Positions 7,204 through 15,374 of a stretch of DNA of 64,000 bases are shown here, one piece after another. Source of the stretch: Phycisphaeraceae bacterium (GTDB lineage Bacteria; Planctomycetota; Phycisphaerae; Phycisphaerales; Zrk34); NCBI GenBank assembly GCA_028282805.1, contig JANQHD010000018.1, forward strand, positions 42,605 through 106,604. The letters are read 5' to 3'. Made by a program: the position numbers and the translations under genes. Below the pieces are notes generated by a model. It had not been told where the DNA came from, searched no databases, and was given only the letters and a program-made list of their open reading frames with translations. Each line of letters starts with the position of its first letter. Position 1 is the first letter of the stretch.

Positions 7204-9342
7204 ATGACACGCCTACTCACACTGCTTGTCGCCGTGCTGGCGATCAACGTTTCGGCTTTCGCGCAACCGTTGGCCGACCGCGTGCCGGGCGATGCGCTGC
7301 TGTACGTCGGCTGGGCGGGCACGCAGCAGCTCGGCGAGGCTTACGAGAAGAGCCACTTCAAGGCCGTGATGCGGCCCGACGGCGGGGGCGGGCAGTTCGA
7401 GGCGATCGCGCGCATGGTCACGCCGATCATCGAGCGCGAAGACCCCGCCATGGCGCCCGTGGTGATGCAGTTGGGCAAGGTGCTCGACCGCATGGTCAAG
7501 CACCCGACCGCGTTGTACGTCGGCCCGCCGGTGATCGGTGAGGACGCGCCGCCGATGCCGCGCATGGCGTTGATCTGCAAAGCGGGCGACGACGCAGCGG
7601 CGCTGCGCGACGAGATCACCCAGTGGATGCGGGACGCCGAGGTGCCGGCGCCGATCCAGGTCGAGGTGATCGACGGCGTGTTGTGGTTGAACGTCGGCGT
7701 CACGCCCCCGGCCGACAAGGCTTCGAGCCTGGCGGGTAAGGCGGGGTTCGCCGCCTCGTTCAAGGGCTTGGTCGCGCAACCGGCGCTGGCGGTGCACGTG
7801 GACACGGTGGGCATCGTGGCGCTGGTCGATATGGCGGCCGAGACCGAGATGGACGAATACGCCGCCGCCGAGTGGGCGAAGGCGCGCGACGTGCTCGGCC
7901 TGCGTGGCATCAAGCGGGTCGTGTGGGCTGGCGGCTTCGTCGACCGCGACTGGGAGACGGCGCTGTTCGTCGAAGCGCCCGCGCCGCGCAAGGGCATCGC
8001 GTCCTTGATCGACAGCAAGGGGCCGATCGCGCCCGAGTCGCTGAAGATGATCCCCGCCACCTCGTCGCTGGCCGGCGGCATCCGCTTCGACCTCGACCAC
8101 TTTTACGGCTGGCTGTACGAGACGGTCGGCGCGTTGGAGCCCAACGCGAAGGCCGACCTCGACGAGGGCATGGCGCAGGCCAACGAGGTGCTCGGCTTCG
8201 ACCTCCGCGCGGACCTGTTGCAGGGGCTCGGGGCCGACTGGTTGTATTACGCCGACCGCAGCGTGGCCGGCACGAGCCCGATGGGCGTGGTGTTCGTCAA
8301 CCGGTTGCGCAAGCCCGAAGCGCGGGTCGCGGTCGAGCGGATGATCCTCATGGGCAACGCGCTGATGATCCAGCAGCTTGCGCGCGAAGAGATCAAGATT
8401 AAGGTCAACCAGTTCGCCCACGGCGACCAGTCCGTGTACTACCTCAACACGCCGCTCATCACGCCGGCGCTGACGATCAACGACGAACGCCTGCTCGTCG
8501 GCCTGTACCCGCAGACCGTCACCGCGGCGATCGACCGCGAGGGCAAGCCCACCCGGGGCATCGGCGAGGCGAGCCAGTTCGTGGTGCTCAAACAAAAAAT
8601 GGGCGTCAAGCAGGTCGGCGCGTTCCAGTACGCCGACCTGCCGCAACTGGTCGACCAGTCGTATCCGGGCGTGCTGATGATGAGCCGGCTGTTCCCCGGC
8701 TTCCTCGACATGCTGGGCGTGGACACGCCGCCGCTGCTCGTCCCGCCGCTGAACCAGCTCCGCCCGCACCTCTCGCCCGCCGTGGGCTTCAGCTGGGTCG
8801 ACGAGCGCGGCTTGCACGTGAAGACGCGCAGCCCGTTCCCCGGCGCCTCGTCGTTCGGCACGGGCCTGAGCGTGAACCAGGCCAGCGTCGGCACCACCGC
8901 GCTGGGGCTGAGCATCCTGCTGCCCGCGATCAACAGGGCGCGCACGCTCGCCAACCGCGCGGTCAGCGGGGCGAACCTGCGGAACATCGGCTTGGGGTGC
9001 TTTGCTTACGCCCAATCCAACAACGGTGCCTTCCCGGACAATCTCGGGGTGCTCGTCGCGGACGGCTCGGTCGGCATCAAAAACGTCGTCCACCCTGATA
9101 ACAGCAAGCGGCCGCCCGCACACATGCGCGCTAAGGACATGGGGCCGTGGGTCGTGGCCAATACGGATTACGTCTACCTCGGCGGCCACGACAGCATGCC
9201 CGCCAACACGATCATCGCCTACGAAAAGTTAGGCAAGAAGTGGTCGCGGGAGGGTATCACTATTCTCTTCGCCGACGGCAGCGTGCGGTGGACCCGCATG
9301 GCCGAAGCGCGGATGTTGCTGGCCCGACAAAAAGCCCGCTGA
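7204..9342 (+). CDS. Secreted protein with pseudopilin-like (H2/DUF1559-like) C-terminal tail
   Basis: The protein has 712 residues. The start at 7204 has GAAGGGG upstream and gives a signal peptide ending ...VSAFAQ. Residues 20-560 resemble the large DUF3352-like exported proteins (PGDALLYVGW at the N-terminus). From about residue 555 it continues with LSILLPAINRARTLANR..NLRNIG, the stretch that follows the N-terminal helix in planctomycete H2 pseudopilins, and it ends with the H2-type ITILFADGSVRW. The prepilin peptidase site (FTLVELL) is absent. It therefore looks like a fusion in which a pilin-like domain has become a C-terminal module. The function is unknown. Confidence 0.8.
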   Translation: MTRLLTLLVAVLAINVSAFAQPLADRVPGDALLYVGWAGTQQLGEAYEKSHFKAVMRPDGGGGQFEAIARMVTPIIEREDPAMAPVVMQLGKVLDRMVKHPTALYVGPPVIGEDAPPMPRMALICKAGDDAAALRDEITQWMRDAEVPAPIQVEVIDGVLWLNVGVTPPADKASSLAGKAGFAASFKGLVAQPALAVHVDTVGIVALVDMAAETEMDEYAAAEWAKARDVLGLRGIKRVVWAGGFVDRDWETALFVEAPAPRKGIASLIDSKGPIAPESLKMIPATSSLAGGIRFDLDHFYGWLYETVGALEPNAKADLDEGMAQANEVLGFDLRADLLQGLGADWLYYADRSVAGTSPMGVVFVNRLRKPEARVAVERMILMGNALMIQQLAREEIKIKVNQFAHGDQSVYYLNTPLITPALTINDERLLVGLYPQTVTAAIDREGKPTRGIGEASQFVVLKQKMGVKQVGAFQYADLPQLVDQSYPGVLMMSRLFPGFLDMLGVDTPPLLVPPLNQLRPHLSPAVGFSWVDERGLHVKTRSPFPGASSFGTGLSVNQASVGTTALGLSILLPAINRARTLANRAVSGANLRNIGLGCFAYAQSNNGAFPDNLGVLVADGSVGIKNVVHPDNSKRPPAHMRAKDMGPWVVANTDYVYLGGHDSMPANTIIAYEKLGKKWSREGITILFADGSVRWTRMAEARMLLARQKAR

Positions 9343-9417
9343 CCGGCGGGCGGTGATAAATACGTGCTTGGTCGTTATCCTGTGCGGGTCGGAACGCCGT
9401 TCGCACATGGAGCAAGG

Positions 9418-10860
9418 ATGCTGATCAACCACCAGCACACGAAGATTATCGCTACGCTCGGGCCCAGCTCGCGCCACCCGGACGTGATCGCGGCCCTGAT
9501 CCGCGCGGGGGCGGACGGGTTCCGCATGAACTTCTCGCACATCTCCGGGCCCGACGAGGCCCGGATGGTGGTCGACACCGTCCGTTCGGTTTCGCGCGAG
9601 ATAGGGGTGTGGGTGCCGATCCTCGCCGACATCCAGGGCCCCAAGCTCCGCGTGGGCAGGATGCCCGGCGAGGGCGTGCTGCTGCGCGAGACCAAGCCCT
9701 ACACCCTCTACTGCGGCGAGATGGAAGAGGGCAACGACACCATGGCGCCCTGCGAGTACGTGCAGCTGGCCGAGGACGTGCGGCCCGGCACGCGCATCCT
9801 GCTCGCCGACGGCACCATCGAGTTGGAGGTCGGCGAGGTCAAGGGCCAGGAGGTGCGCTGCACGGTGGTCAACGGCGGGCGGTTGTACTCGCGCAAGGGC
9901 ATCAACGTGCCGCGCACGCCGCTCAGCGCGCAGACACTGACCGACAAGGACCTCGCGGACCTCGAGTACATCGCGTCGAGCGACATCGATATCGTGGCGA
10001 TCTCGTTCGTGCGCCGCCCCGAAGACATCGACCAGGCGCGCCGCATCATCGGCCGGACGCGCAAGGACGTGCCGGTCATGGCCAAGCTGGAACTGCCGGA
10101 GGTGCTCGAGCGGCTCGACGAGATGCTCGACGCGTCGGACGGGGTGATGATCGCGCGCGGCGACCTGGCGGTGGAGGTGCCGTTCGAGCAGGTGCCGCAC
10201 CTGCAGAAAGAAATACTCGGCCGCGCCCGCGCCCGCGGCAAGTGGGCGATGGTCGCCACGCAGATGCTCGGGTCGATGGTGATGAACGTGCGGCCGACGC
10301 GGGCGGAGGTGTCCGACGTGGCCAACGCGATGCTCGACGGCGCCGACGCGATGATGCTCTCGGAAGAGACCGCCGCCGGCTCGCACCCGTTCGAGGCGGT
10401 CCAGGCGATGACGCGCATCGCAGAAGAGACCGAGCAGATGCTCAGGCCGCCCGACCCCGAGCAGGTCGAAGTCGACACCGCCACCTTCGACGCCGGCGCG
10501 GCGCAGGCCGCGGTCGGCGCCGCCAAACGGCTTAACGCCAAGGCGATCGTAGCGCTGGCCGGCTCGGGCACGACGGCGCTGTCGGTCAGCAAGTGGCAGC
10601 CGCAGATGCCGATCATCGCGCTTAGCGCCAAGGACGCGACGCTGCGCCGGCTGAACGTGTTGCGCGGCGTGGTCCCGGTGCAACTGCCGGGCATCATGAC
10701 GCTCGAAGAACAGCTGCGCATCGCCGACAAGCATTTAGTCGAAAACGACTTCGCCGCCCCCGGTGACGTGACCGTGGCCTTGGCGGCGGTGCCCCTGGGC
10801 ACGAAAAAAGAGACCAACACCATCCGTTTCCACCACGTCCGCCCGATCGAAACGGTTTGA
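9418..10860 (+). CDS. pyk: Pyruvate kinase
   Basis: The protein has 480 residues. The start at 9418 is chosen because MLINHQHTKIIATLGPSS matches the normal N-terminus and GGAG lies upstream. Domains are the TIM barrel with inserted B domain and the C-terminal regulatory domain. Motifs are TLGPSS, the GDLAVEVPFEQVP catalytic segment, VATQMLGSM and MLSEETAAGSHP. It makes ATP and pyruvate from phosphoenolpyruvate in glycolysis. The signature lysine region reads MAKLELPEVLERL, somewhat divergent from the usual IAKIE. Confidence 0.97.
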   Translation: MLINHQHTKIIATLGPSSRHPDVIAALIRAGADGFRMNFSHISGPDEARMVVDTVRSVSREIGVWVPILADIQGPKLRVGRMPGEGVLLRETKPYTLYCGEMEEGNDTMAPCEYVQLAEDVRPGTRILLADGTIELEVGEVKGQEVRCTVVNGGRLYSRKGINVPRTPLSAQTLTDKDLADLEYIASSDIDIVAISFVRRPEDIDQARRIIGRTRKDVPVMAKLELPEVLERLDEMLDASDGVMIARGDLAVEVPFEQVPHLQKEILGRARARGKWAMVATQMLGSMVMNVRPTRAEVSDVANAMLDGADAMMLSEETAAGSHPFEAVQAMTRIAEETEQMLRPPDPEQVEVDTATFDAGAAQAAVGAAKRLNAKAIVALAGSGTTALSVSKWQPQMPIIALSAKDATLRRLNVLRGVVPVQLPGIMTLEEQLRIADKHLVENDFAAPGDVTVALAAVPLGTKKETNTIRFHHVRPIETV

Positions 10861-10926
10861 TTGTGATTTCCCGCCGGAACCTGCCGATAATGAGAGAGTG
10901 AAGTGTCTCTCCGTTCGAAAGGGCCG

Positions 10927-11631
10927 ATGATGGCAGAGCAGTCACAGCCACTGAAGTGTCGGCCGGAAGCCTGGCAGGCTTTACGGGAGCAACTGGATCA
11001 ACTCGACTCGCCACACGCGCTGCTCCGGGGCGCGGTCGCGATCAGCACGCACGAGTTGCAACAGGCCAGCAGCACCGTGGTCGAAGAGCAGTTCAACGAC
11101 TGGGCCAACGAACTGCTCGAAACGCTTCAGAGCCGCGAGCCGCGTGCGCTGATGGCACACGGCCACGAGCTGATGTTCGACGAACTCGGCTTCACCGGCA
11201 ACTCGGAAGACTACGACAACCCCATCAACAGCTACATCCCCGTGGTGATGGAAACGAAGCGCGGCCTGCCGATCACGTTGTGCCTGATTTACCGCGAGTT
11301 GATGACGCGCCTGGGCCTGGTCGTGCACGGCATCGGCGCACCGGGCCACTTCCTCGCGGGCGTCGAGCTGCCCGAGCACGAAGGCTTGACCTACGTCGAC
11401 TGTTTCCACGGCGGGGGCGTGCTGTCGCTCGACGAGGCGATCGACATGGTCCAACAAGTGGTCGAGCAACCCCTGCCGCGCACCGCCGATTCGCTGCCGG
11501 TCGTCACGCCCGCCGAGTGGTTGGCGCGGCTGTTGCGTAACCTGGAGCGGGCCTACGAACGGGCCGAGCGCACCGATGACGCCGAGGCGATGCGCGAGAT
11601 GCGCAGCCTGCTCGAGCCGGAAGGAAGCTAA
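10927..11631 (+). CDS. SirB1-like transglutaminase-fold protein
   Basis: The protein has about 234 residues. ATGs at 10927 and 10930 are adjacent behind GAAAGGG, and either may be used. The central part (NPINSYIPVVMETKRGLPITLCLIYRELMTRLGL..GIGAPGHFLAG) is the SirB1/transglutaminase-like signature. The molecular function of the family is not established. TTGTGA...GATAAT between 10861 and 10891 could be a promoter, but its spacer is 19 bp. Confidence 0.85.
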   Translation: MMAEQSQPLKCRPEAWQALREQLDQLDSPHALLRGAVAISTHELQQASSTVVEEQFNDWANELLETLQSREPRALMAHGHELMFDELGFTGNSEDYDNPINSYIPVVMETKRGLPITLCLIYRELMTRLGLVVHGIGAPGHFLAGVELPEHEGLTYVDCFHGGGVLSLDEAIDMVQQVVEQPLPRTADSLPVVTPAEWLARLLRNLERAYERAERTDDAEAMREMRSLLEPEGS

Positions 11632-11637
11632 ACCTGG

Positions 11638-12726
11638 TTACGAGATCGATAGCGTGGGCTGGCTGGCGCCGGCCTTGTCGACCTCGGCTTCCATCGCCTT
11701 GCAGAACGCCATAAGCTCCGTGGCCAACTGGTCGTCACCCTCGAAGTTGCGGCGCGGGTCGCCGGCGTCGCCGTTGGCGCGCAGGGCGGTGTTGATCGGC
11801 ACCTGGCCCAGCAGCGGCAGGCCGAGGTTTTGCGCCATCGTCGCCGCGCCACCCTTGCCGAAGATGTCGTACTCCTTGCCGTCGTCGCCGATGAAGTAGC
11901 TCATGTTCTCCACCACGCCGAGCACGGGGATGCCGAGTTGCGGGAACATCTTCGCGGCGCGGACCGCGTCGTCCTGCGCCACCAGCTGCGGCGTGCACAC
12001 GATGATCGCGCCGGTCAGTGGCATCACCTGCGCCAGAGTCAGCGGCACGTCGCCCGTGCCCGGCGGCAGGTCGACGACCAGGTAATCCAACTCGCCCCAG
12101 TCGGTTTGCAGCGCAAGTTGCTGGAACGCGCCGTGCGCCATCGGGCCGCGCCACACCAGCGCCTTGTCGGGCTCAACGAGCTTGCCGATGGTCATGGTCT
12201 TGATGCCGTGCACGAAGAACGGGCGTAGCAACTGCGAGGTGCCCGCGGCAGAGTGCTCATGCAAGCCGAGCATGGTCGGCACCGACGGGCCGTAGATATC
12301 GCCGTCGAGCAGGCCGACGCTGCGCCCGAGCCGCGCCAGGCCCACCGCGAGGTTGACCGCGATGGTGGACTTGCCCACGCCGCCCTTGCCGGCGCCCACG
12401 GCGACGATGTGCTTGACGTTGGGCAGGGGGTTGGCTTGCCGCGCCGCGTCTTGCGGGCTCTGCGCCGCTTCCTGCGGTGCGTCGGCCACGAACTCCACGG
12501 CTACCTGCTTGGTCTCGGGGTCGAGCTCGCGCACGGCCGCCTCGATCTCGGCCCGCAGCTGGTCGCGGGCAGGGTTGGCCTCGGCCGGTAGGGCCAGGCG
12601 GACGCTGACCACCCCGTCGCACGCCGCGACGTTGCGGATCAGGCCAGCCGTAACGATATCCTGCCCGCCGGCCGGTAAAATGACCTTGCGGAGTTGCTGC
12701 GTGACCTGTTCCTTGTTGGCTGCCAT
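11638..12726 (-). CDS. apbC: Mrp/ApbC/NBP35-type ATPase (Fe-S cluster carrier family)
   Basis: The protein has 362 residues. The start at 12726 has AAAGGTG upstream. The N-terminal 80 residues are a MIP18/DUF59-like domain, followed by a Gln/Ala-rich linker and a deviant-Walker P-loop domain (GKGGVGKST, residues 113-121) with DGDIYGPSVP, VDLPPGTGD and ENMSYF. The family carries Fe-S clusters between scaffolds and targets. Oddly, the CPxC cluster-binding pair that usually follows ENMSYF is missing: the text reads ENMSYFIGDDGKEYDIFG. It is convergent with the SirB1-like gene, with only 6 bp between the stops. Confidence 0.93.
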   Translation of the reverse strand: MAANKEQVTQQLRKVILPAGGQDIVTAGLIRNVAACDGVVSVRLALPAEANPARDQLRAEIEAAVRELDPETKQVAVEFVADAPQEAAQSPQDAARQANPLPNVKHIVAVGAGKGGVGKSTIAVNLAVGLARLGRSVGLLDGDIYGPSVPTMLGLHEHSAAGTSQLLRPFFVHGIKTMTIGKLVEPDKALVWRGPMAHGAFQQLALQTDWGELDYLVVDLPPGTGDVPLTLAQVMPLTGAIIVCTPQLVAQDDAVRAAKMFPQLGIPVLGVVENMSYFIGDDGKEYDIFGKGGAATMAQNLGLPLLGQVPINTALRANGDAGDPRRNFEGDDQLATELMAFCKAMEAEVDKAGASQPTLSIS

Positions 12727-12873
12727 GGGCTTTGCACCTTTTGTTGCGGGTTCGAGCGATGGTAGGCCTTGGACCGGCGGCCGACAAGCGGCGGGTATTT
12801 CTGCAATATCTCGCTCGCTGCGAACGTCTTGCAAACAGGAACAAATCCACCGCTCGCTCGGAGGTGCCACTAC

Positions 12874-13755
12874 ATGCGGATCGCAACACACACCTTTGGG
12901 GTGGTTTTACTGGCGTTGGCAATTGGTTCGCCGATACTTTGGGCGGACGATGCGCCCACGACCCAGCCCGCCGACAAAGCGCCGACCACGCAACCGGCCG
13001 ACGCGCCGTTGCTCGGCGGACCCGTGCGCGATCGGCCCACCGAGACCGACGCGCGCGGCTTTAGCGGCAAACGCATCGGCGGCGGGCGCGAGATGGAACT
13101 CGTGGCTGTGCTCGAAACGCTCGGCCTTTCCGAAGAGCAGTACGCGGCCATCGAGGATGCCTTCGCCGAGCACCGCAGCGAGGCCAACTACATCAACCGC
13201 ATGGTCAACATCACCAACACAAAGATCAAGAACGCCAAAGAAGCCGGCCAGGCCGATCGCGTTAAGGAACTCGAAAAGCAGCGCAACGAGTACAACCGCA
13301 AGCGGCCGAACCACAACCACCTGATGCAGCGCATCGACAAGATCCTCACGGCCGAACAGCGCGCCACGCTGTACGACACGTTCATGACCCGCCAGCCGTA
13401 CGAGGCGGCGAACAAGGTCGAGGCCGCGCTGCCCGCGCTGGACCTCAGCGCCGAGCAGTTGGATCGGATCGCCCAGCTCACCGTGCAGTACCGGCAGGAC
13501 GTCAGCACCTTCCGCCGGGCGCACACCGACGAGCTGGTCGCGCTGTACCGCAAGACGCAGGTCGGCAGCAACGACGCCAAGCGCGAGGCTCGCAAGGCGC
13601 TGGAGGCGTTCCGCAAGAAGGGGCCGACGCCGAAGTACCTGCAGGACGTGGCCAAGGTCGTGCCGCCCGCGCAGCGCAAGGCGTTCTGGAAAGCCTTCGG
13701 CAAGCCGCCCAAAGGCGCCAAGGCCAACCGCGGCCGACCGCCCCTGGAACTGTGA
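12874..13755 (+). CDS. Exported helical protein, function unknown
   Basis: The protein has 293 residues. The start at 12874 lies behind GGAGGTG and gives a signal peptide (VVLLALAIGSPILWA). A short TTQPADKAPTTQPAD linker follows. The rest is highly charged and helical with repeated L(T/S)xEQ units (LGLSEEQY, LTAEQRA, LSAEQLD), reminiscent of Spy/CpxP-like periplasmic proteins, though I cannot assign it to that family. The C-terminus is basic (KGAKANRGRPP). It is probably transcribed alone. Confidence 0.8.
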   Translation: MRIATHTFGVVLLALAIGSPILWADDAPTTQPADKAPTTQPADAPLLGGPVRDRPTETDARGFSGKRIGGGREMELVAVLETLGLSEEQYAAIEDAFAEHRSEANYINRMVNITNTKIKNAKEAGQADRVKELEKQRNEYNRKRPNHNHLMQRIDKILTAEQRATLYDTFMTRQPYEAANKVEAALPALDLSAEQLDRIAQLTVQYRQDVSTFRRAHTDELVALYRKTQVGSNDAKREARKALEAFRKKGPTPKYLQDVAKVVPPAQRKAFWKAFGKPPKGAKANRGRPPLEL

Positions 13756-13765
13756 GCCCTATTGG

Positions 13766-13787
13766 CGTGGTCACTTAAGTGACCACG
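13766..13787. repeat. Short intergenic palindrome, CTTAAG centre
   Basis: It is a perfect 22-bp palindrome: CGTGGTCA, centre CTTAAG, TGACCACG. It is nearly identical to 14677-14698, so two copies bracket the YggS-like gene. Confidence 0.7.
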
Positions 13788-13808
13788 TCCCTTTGGTGTA
13801 CGCTCGGC

Positions 13809-13837
13809 TTGAGCCACCCGCCAAGCTGCTCTATCCT
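13809..13837 (+). promoter_or_regulatory. Putative sigma70 promoter for the PLP protein gene
   Basis: TTGAGC (13809-13814), a 17-bp spacer and TATCCT (13832-13837) lie 43 bp before the start codon at 13881. Confidence 0.5.
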
Positions 13838-13880
13838 GCGTGGGCAGACTCAGGGAACCGCCGGTCAGGGGCAGCTACGG

Positions 13881-14648
13881 ATGGCCATACGCGACGAAAC
13901 CGTTGAACGCTTCCACCACGTCAAGCAGCGCGTGGCCGACGCCGCGCAGCGCAGCGGCCGCCGGCCGGAAGACGTCATCGTCGTCGCCGTGACCAAGACC
14001 GCCAGCCCCGACCAGATCCGCCAACTGCTCGAGCTCGGCCACGTCGACCTCGGCGAGAACCGCGTGCAGCAGTTGACCCAGCGCGTCGCGATGACCGAGG
14101 AGTTCATCGCCCGCCACCACGACATCCCCTCGCCGCGCCCCTCCACCGTGCCCGACCAGGTCCGCTGGCACATGATCGGCCACCTCCAGCGCAACAAGGT
14201 CAAAACCGTGCTGCCCCTGGTCAAGCTGGTGCACTCGGTCGACTCGCTGCGCCTGGCCGAGGAGGTCCAGGCCGTCGCCTCCAAACAGGACCGCGAGGTC
14301 GAGGTGCTGTTGCAGGTCAACACCTCGGGCGAGAAGCAGAAGGCCGGCCTGGCCGCGCCCGCCGTGCCACACCTCGCCGAGCAGATGCAGACCATGTTCA
14401 ACATCCGCGTGCGCGGCTTGATGGCCATGGCGCCGCTGTCAGACAACCCCGAAGACTCGCGCCCGACCTTCACCCGCACCGCCGAGTTGTTCAACGAAAT
14501 GCGCGAGGGCGGGCAATACGGCGAGCGTTTCAACGTTCTATCCATGGGCATGAGCAACGACTTCGAGGTCGCCATCGAGTGCGGCGCGAACGTCGTCCGC
14601 ATCGGCCGCGCCTTGTTCGGCGAACCGGTCGAAGCCGCCACCCCATAA
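13881..14648 (+). CDS. YggS/PLPBP-family pyridoxal phosphate homeostasis protein
   Basis: The protein has 255 residues, slightly longer than E. coli YggS. The start at 13881 has AGGGG upstream. It is an alanine-racemase-like TIM barrel with the PLP lysine in VAVTKTAS (Lys39). Family motifs are LGENRVQ, WHMIGHLQRNK, VNTSGEKQKAG, RGLMAMAP and LSMGMSNDFEVAIECGANVVRIGRALFG. Known members bind PLP without a clear enzymatic reaction and buffer free PLP. Confidence 0.95.
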   Translation: MAIRDETVERFHHVKQRVADAAQRSGRRPEDVIVVAVTKTASPDQIRQLLELGHVDLGENRVQQLTQRVAMTEEFIARHHDIPSPRPSTVPDQVRWHMIGHLQRNKVKTVLPLVKLVHSVDSLRLAEEVQAVASKQDREVEVLLQVNTSGEKQKAGLAAPAVPHLAEQMQTMFNIRVRGLMAMAPLSDNPEDSRPTFTRTAELFNEMREGGQYGERFNVLSMGMSNDFEVAIECGANVVRIGRALFGEPVEAATP

Positions 14649-14676
14649 AGGGCCGCCACAATCAGCATCCAGACGG

Positions 14677-14698
14677 CGTGGTCACTTCAGTGACCACG
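14677..14698. repeat. Short intergenic palindrome, CTGAAG family (minus orientation)
   Basis: CGTGGTCA, centre CTTCAG (CTGAAG on the other strand), TGACCACG. It differs from 13766-13787 by one base. It ends 11 bp before the DUF4405 gene start. Confidence 0.7.
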
Positions 14699-14709
14699 GG
14701 AGTTGTGTG

Positions 14710-15159
14710 ATGAAACGAACTTGGTTGAACTTCTTGATCGACATCGTCACCGCGTTGGTTGCGTTGGGCTTGGTGTGGACCGGATTTCTTATGGAATGGG
14801 TGCTCCCCAAGGGCAGCCCGCGCGACGGATTGAGCCTGTGGGGCCTCGACCGCCATGTGTGGGGCGAGATCCACCTGTACTTCAGTTACGCCGTGATCGC
14901 GCTGGTCGTGGTCCACATCGCCCTGCACTGGCAATGGATCGCCATTATGGCCTGCCGGCTTGCGCCTGGTTGGAAGGGCGGCGCGCCCCGGGCGGGCCGA
15001 CGTAACCTCGTCGGTGCGCTGCTGGTTTTGTTGTTCGTGGGCCTGATCGCCGGCTCGCTCTACCTCGCCTCCACGCTGACCGTGCGGGATGACACGCCTC
15101 GTGGTGACGGCCGAGGCCATGGCGGCGGCTGGCGTGGCGGGCGGGCGCTGGTCGAATAA
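14710..15159 (+). CDS. DUF4405 / cytochrome b-like membrane protein
   Basis: The protein has 149 residues. ATG at 14710 is preferred over the GTG directly before it; ACGGGAG lies upstream. There are three predicted membrane helices (about 5-28, 53-75 and 96-120). The second carries HLYFSYAVIALVVVHIALHWQW, with several His residues that could ligate heme, as in DUF4405 proteins. The C-terminus is a Gly/Arg/His-rich tail. The function is unknown. Confidence 0.8.
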   Translation: MKRTWLNFLIDIVTALVALGLVWTGFLMEWVLPKGSPRDGLSLWGLDRHVWGEIHLYFSYAVIALVVVHIALHWQWIAIMACRLAPGWKGGAPRAGRRNLVGALLVLLFVGLIAGSLYLASTLTVRDDTPRGDGRGHGGGWRGGRALVE

Positions 15160-15290
15160 GCCCTTCGCTGCTCCACGCCCCACACCGCGACCGTGTGCAG
15201 CTTCGCCGAACCCGTCGAAGCCGCGACGCGGTAGCCCGTTAGCCCCCGGTTCCACCGGGGGGTTCCGTAACGAGAGGTTCCGTTCAAACA
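15160..15290. other. Non-coding spacer with a GC hairpin
   Basis: I see no gene here. CCCCCGG (15243-15249) and CCGGGGG (15255-15261) form a perfect 7-bp hairpin with loop TTCCA. There is no T-run, so it is not a typical terminator. Confidence 0.5.
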
Positions 15291-15349
15291 ATAGCCGGCA
15301 CTATACTTGGTGCCGGTTCCGGACCGGCGGCAGGTATGCCGCCGGCTAG
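15291..15349. repeat. 59-bp REP-like palindromic element, copy 2
   Basis: It begins ATAGCCGGCA and ends GCCGGCTAG, and matches the reverse complement of 7053-7111 with five mismatches, several of which preserve hairpin pairing. It lies just beyond the stop of radA. Confidence 0.8.
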
Positions 15350-15374
15350 CCTTCCTTTCCGGGGGCGGGGGTGG

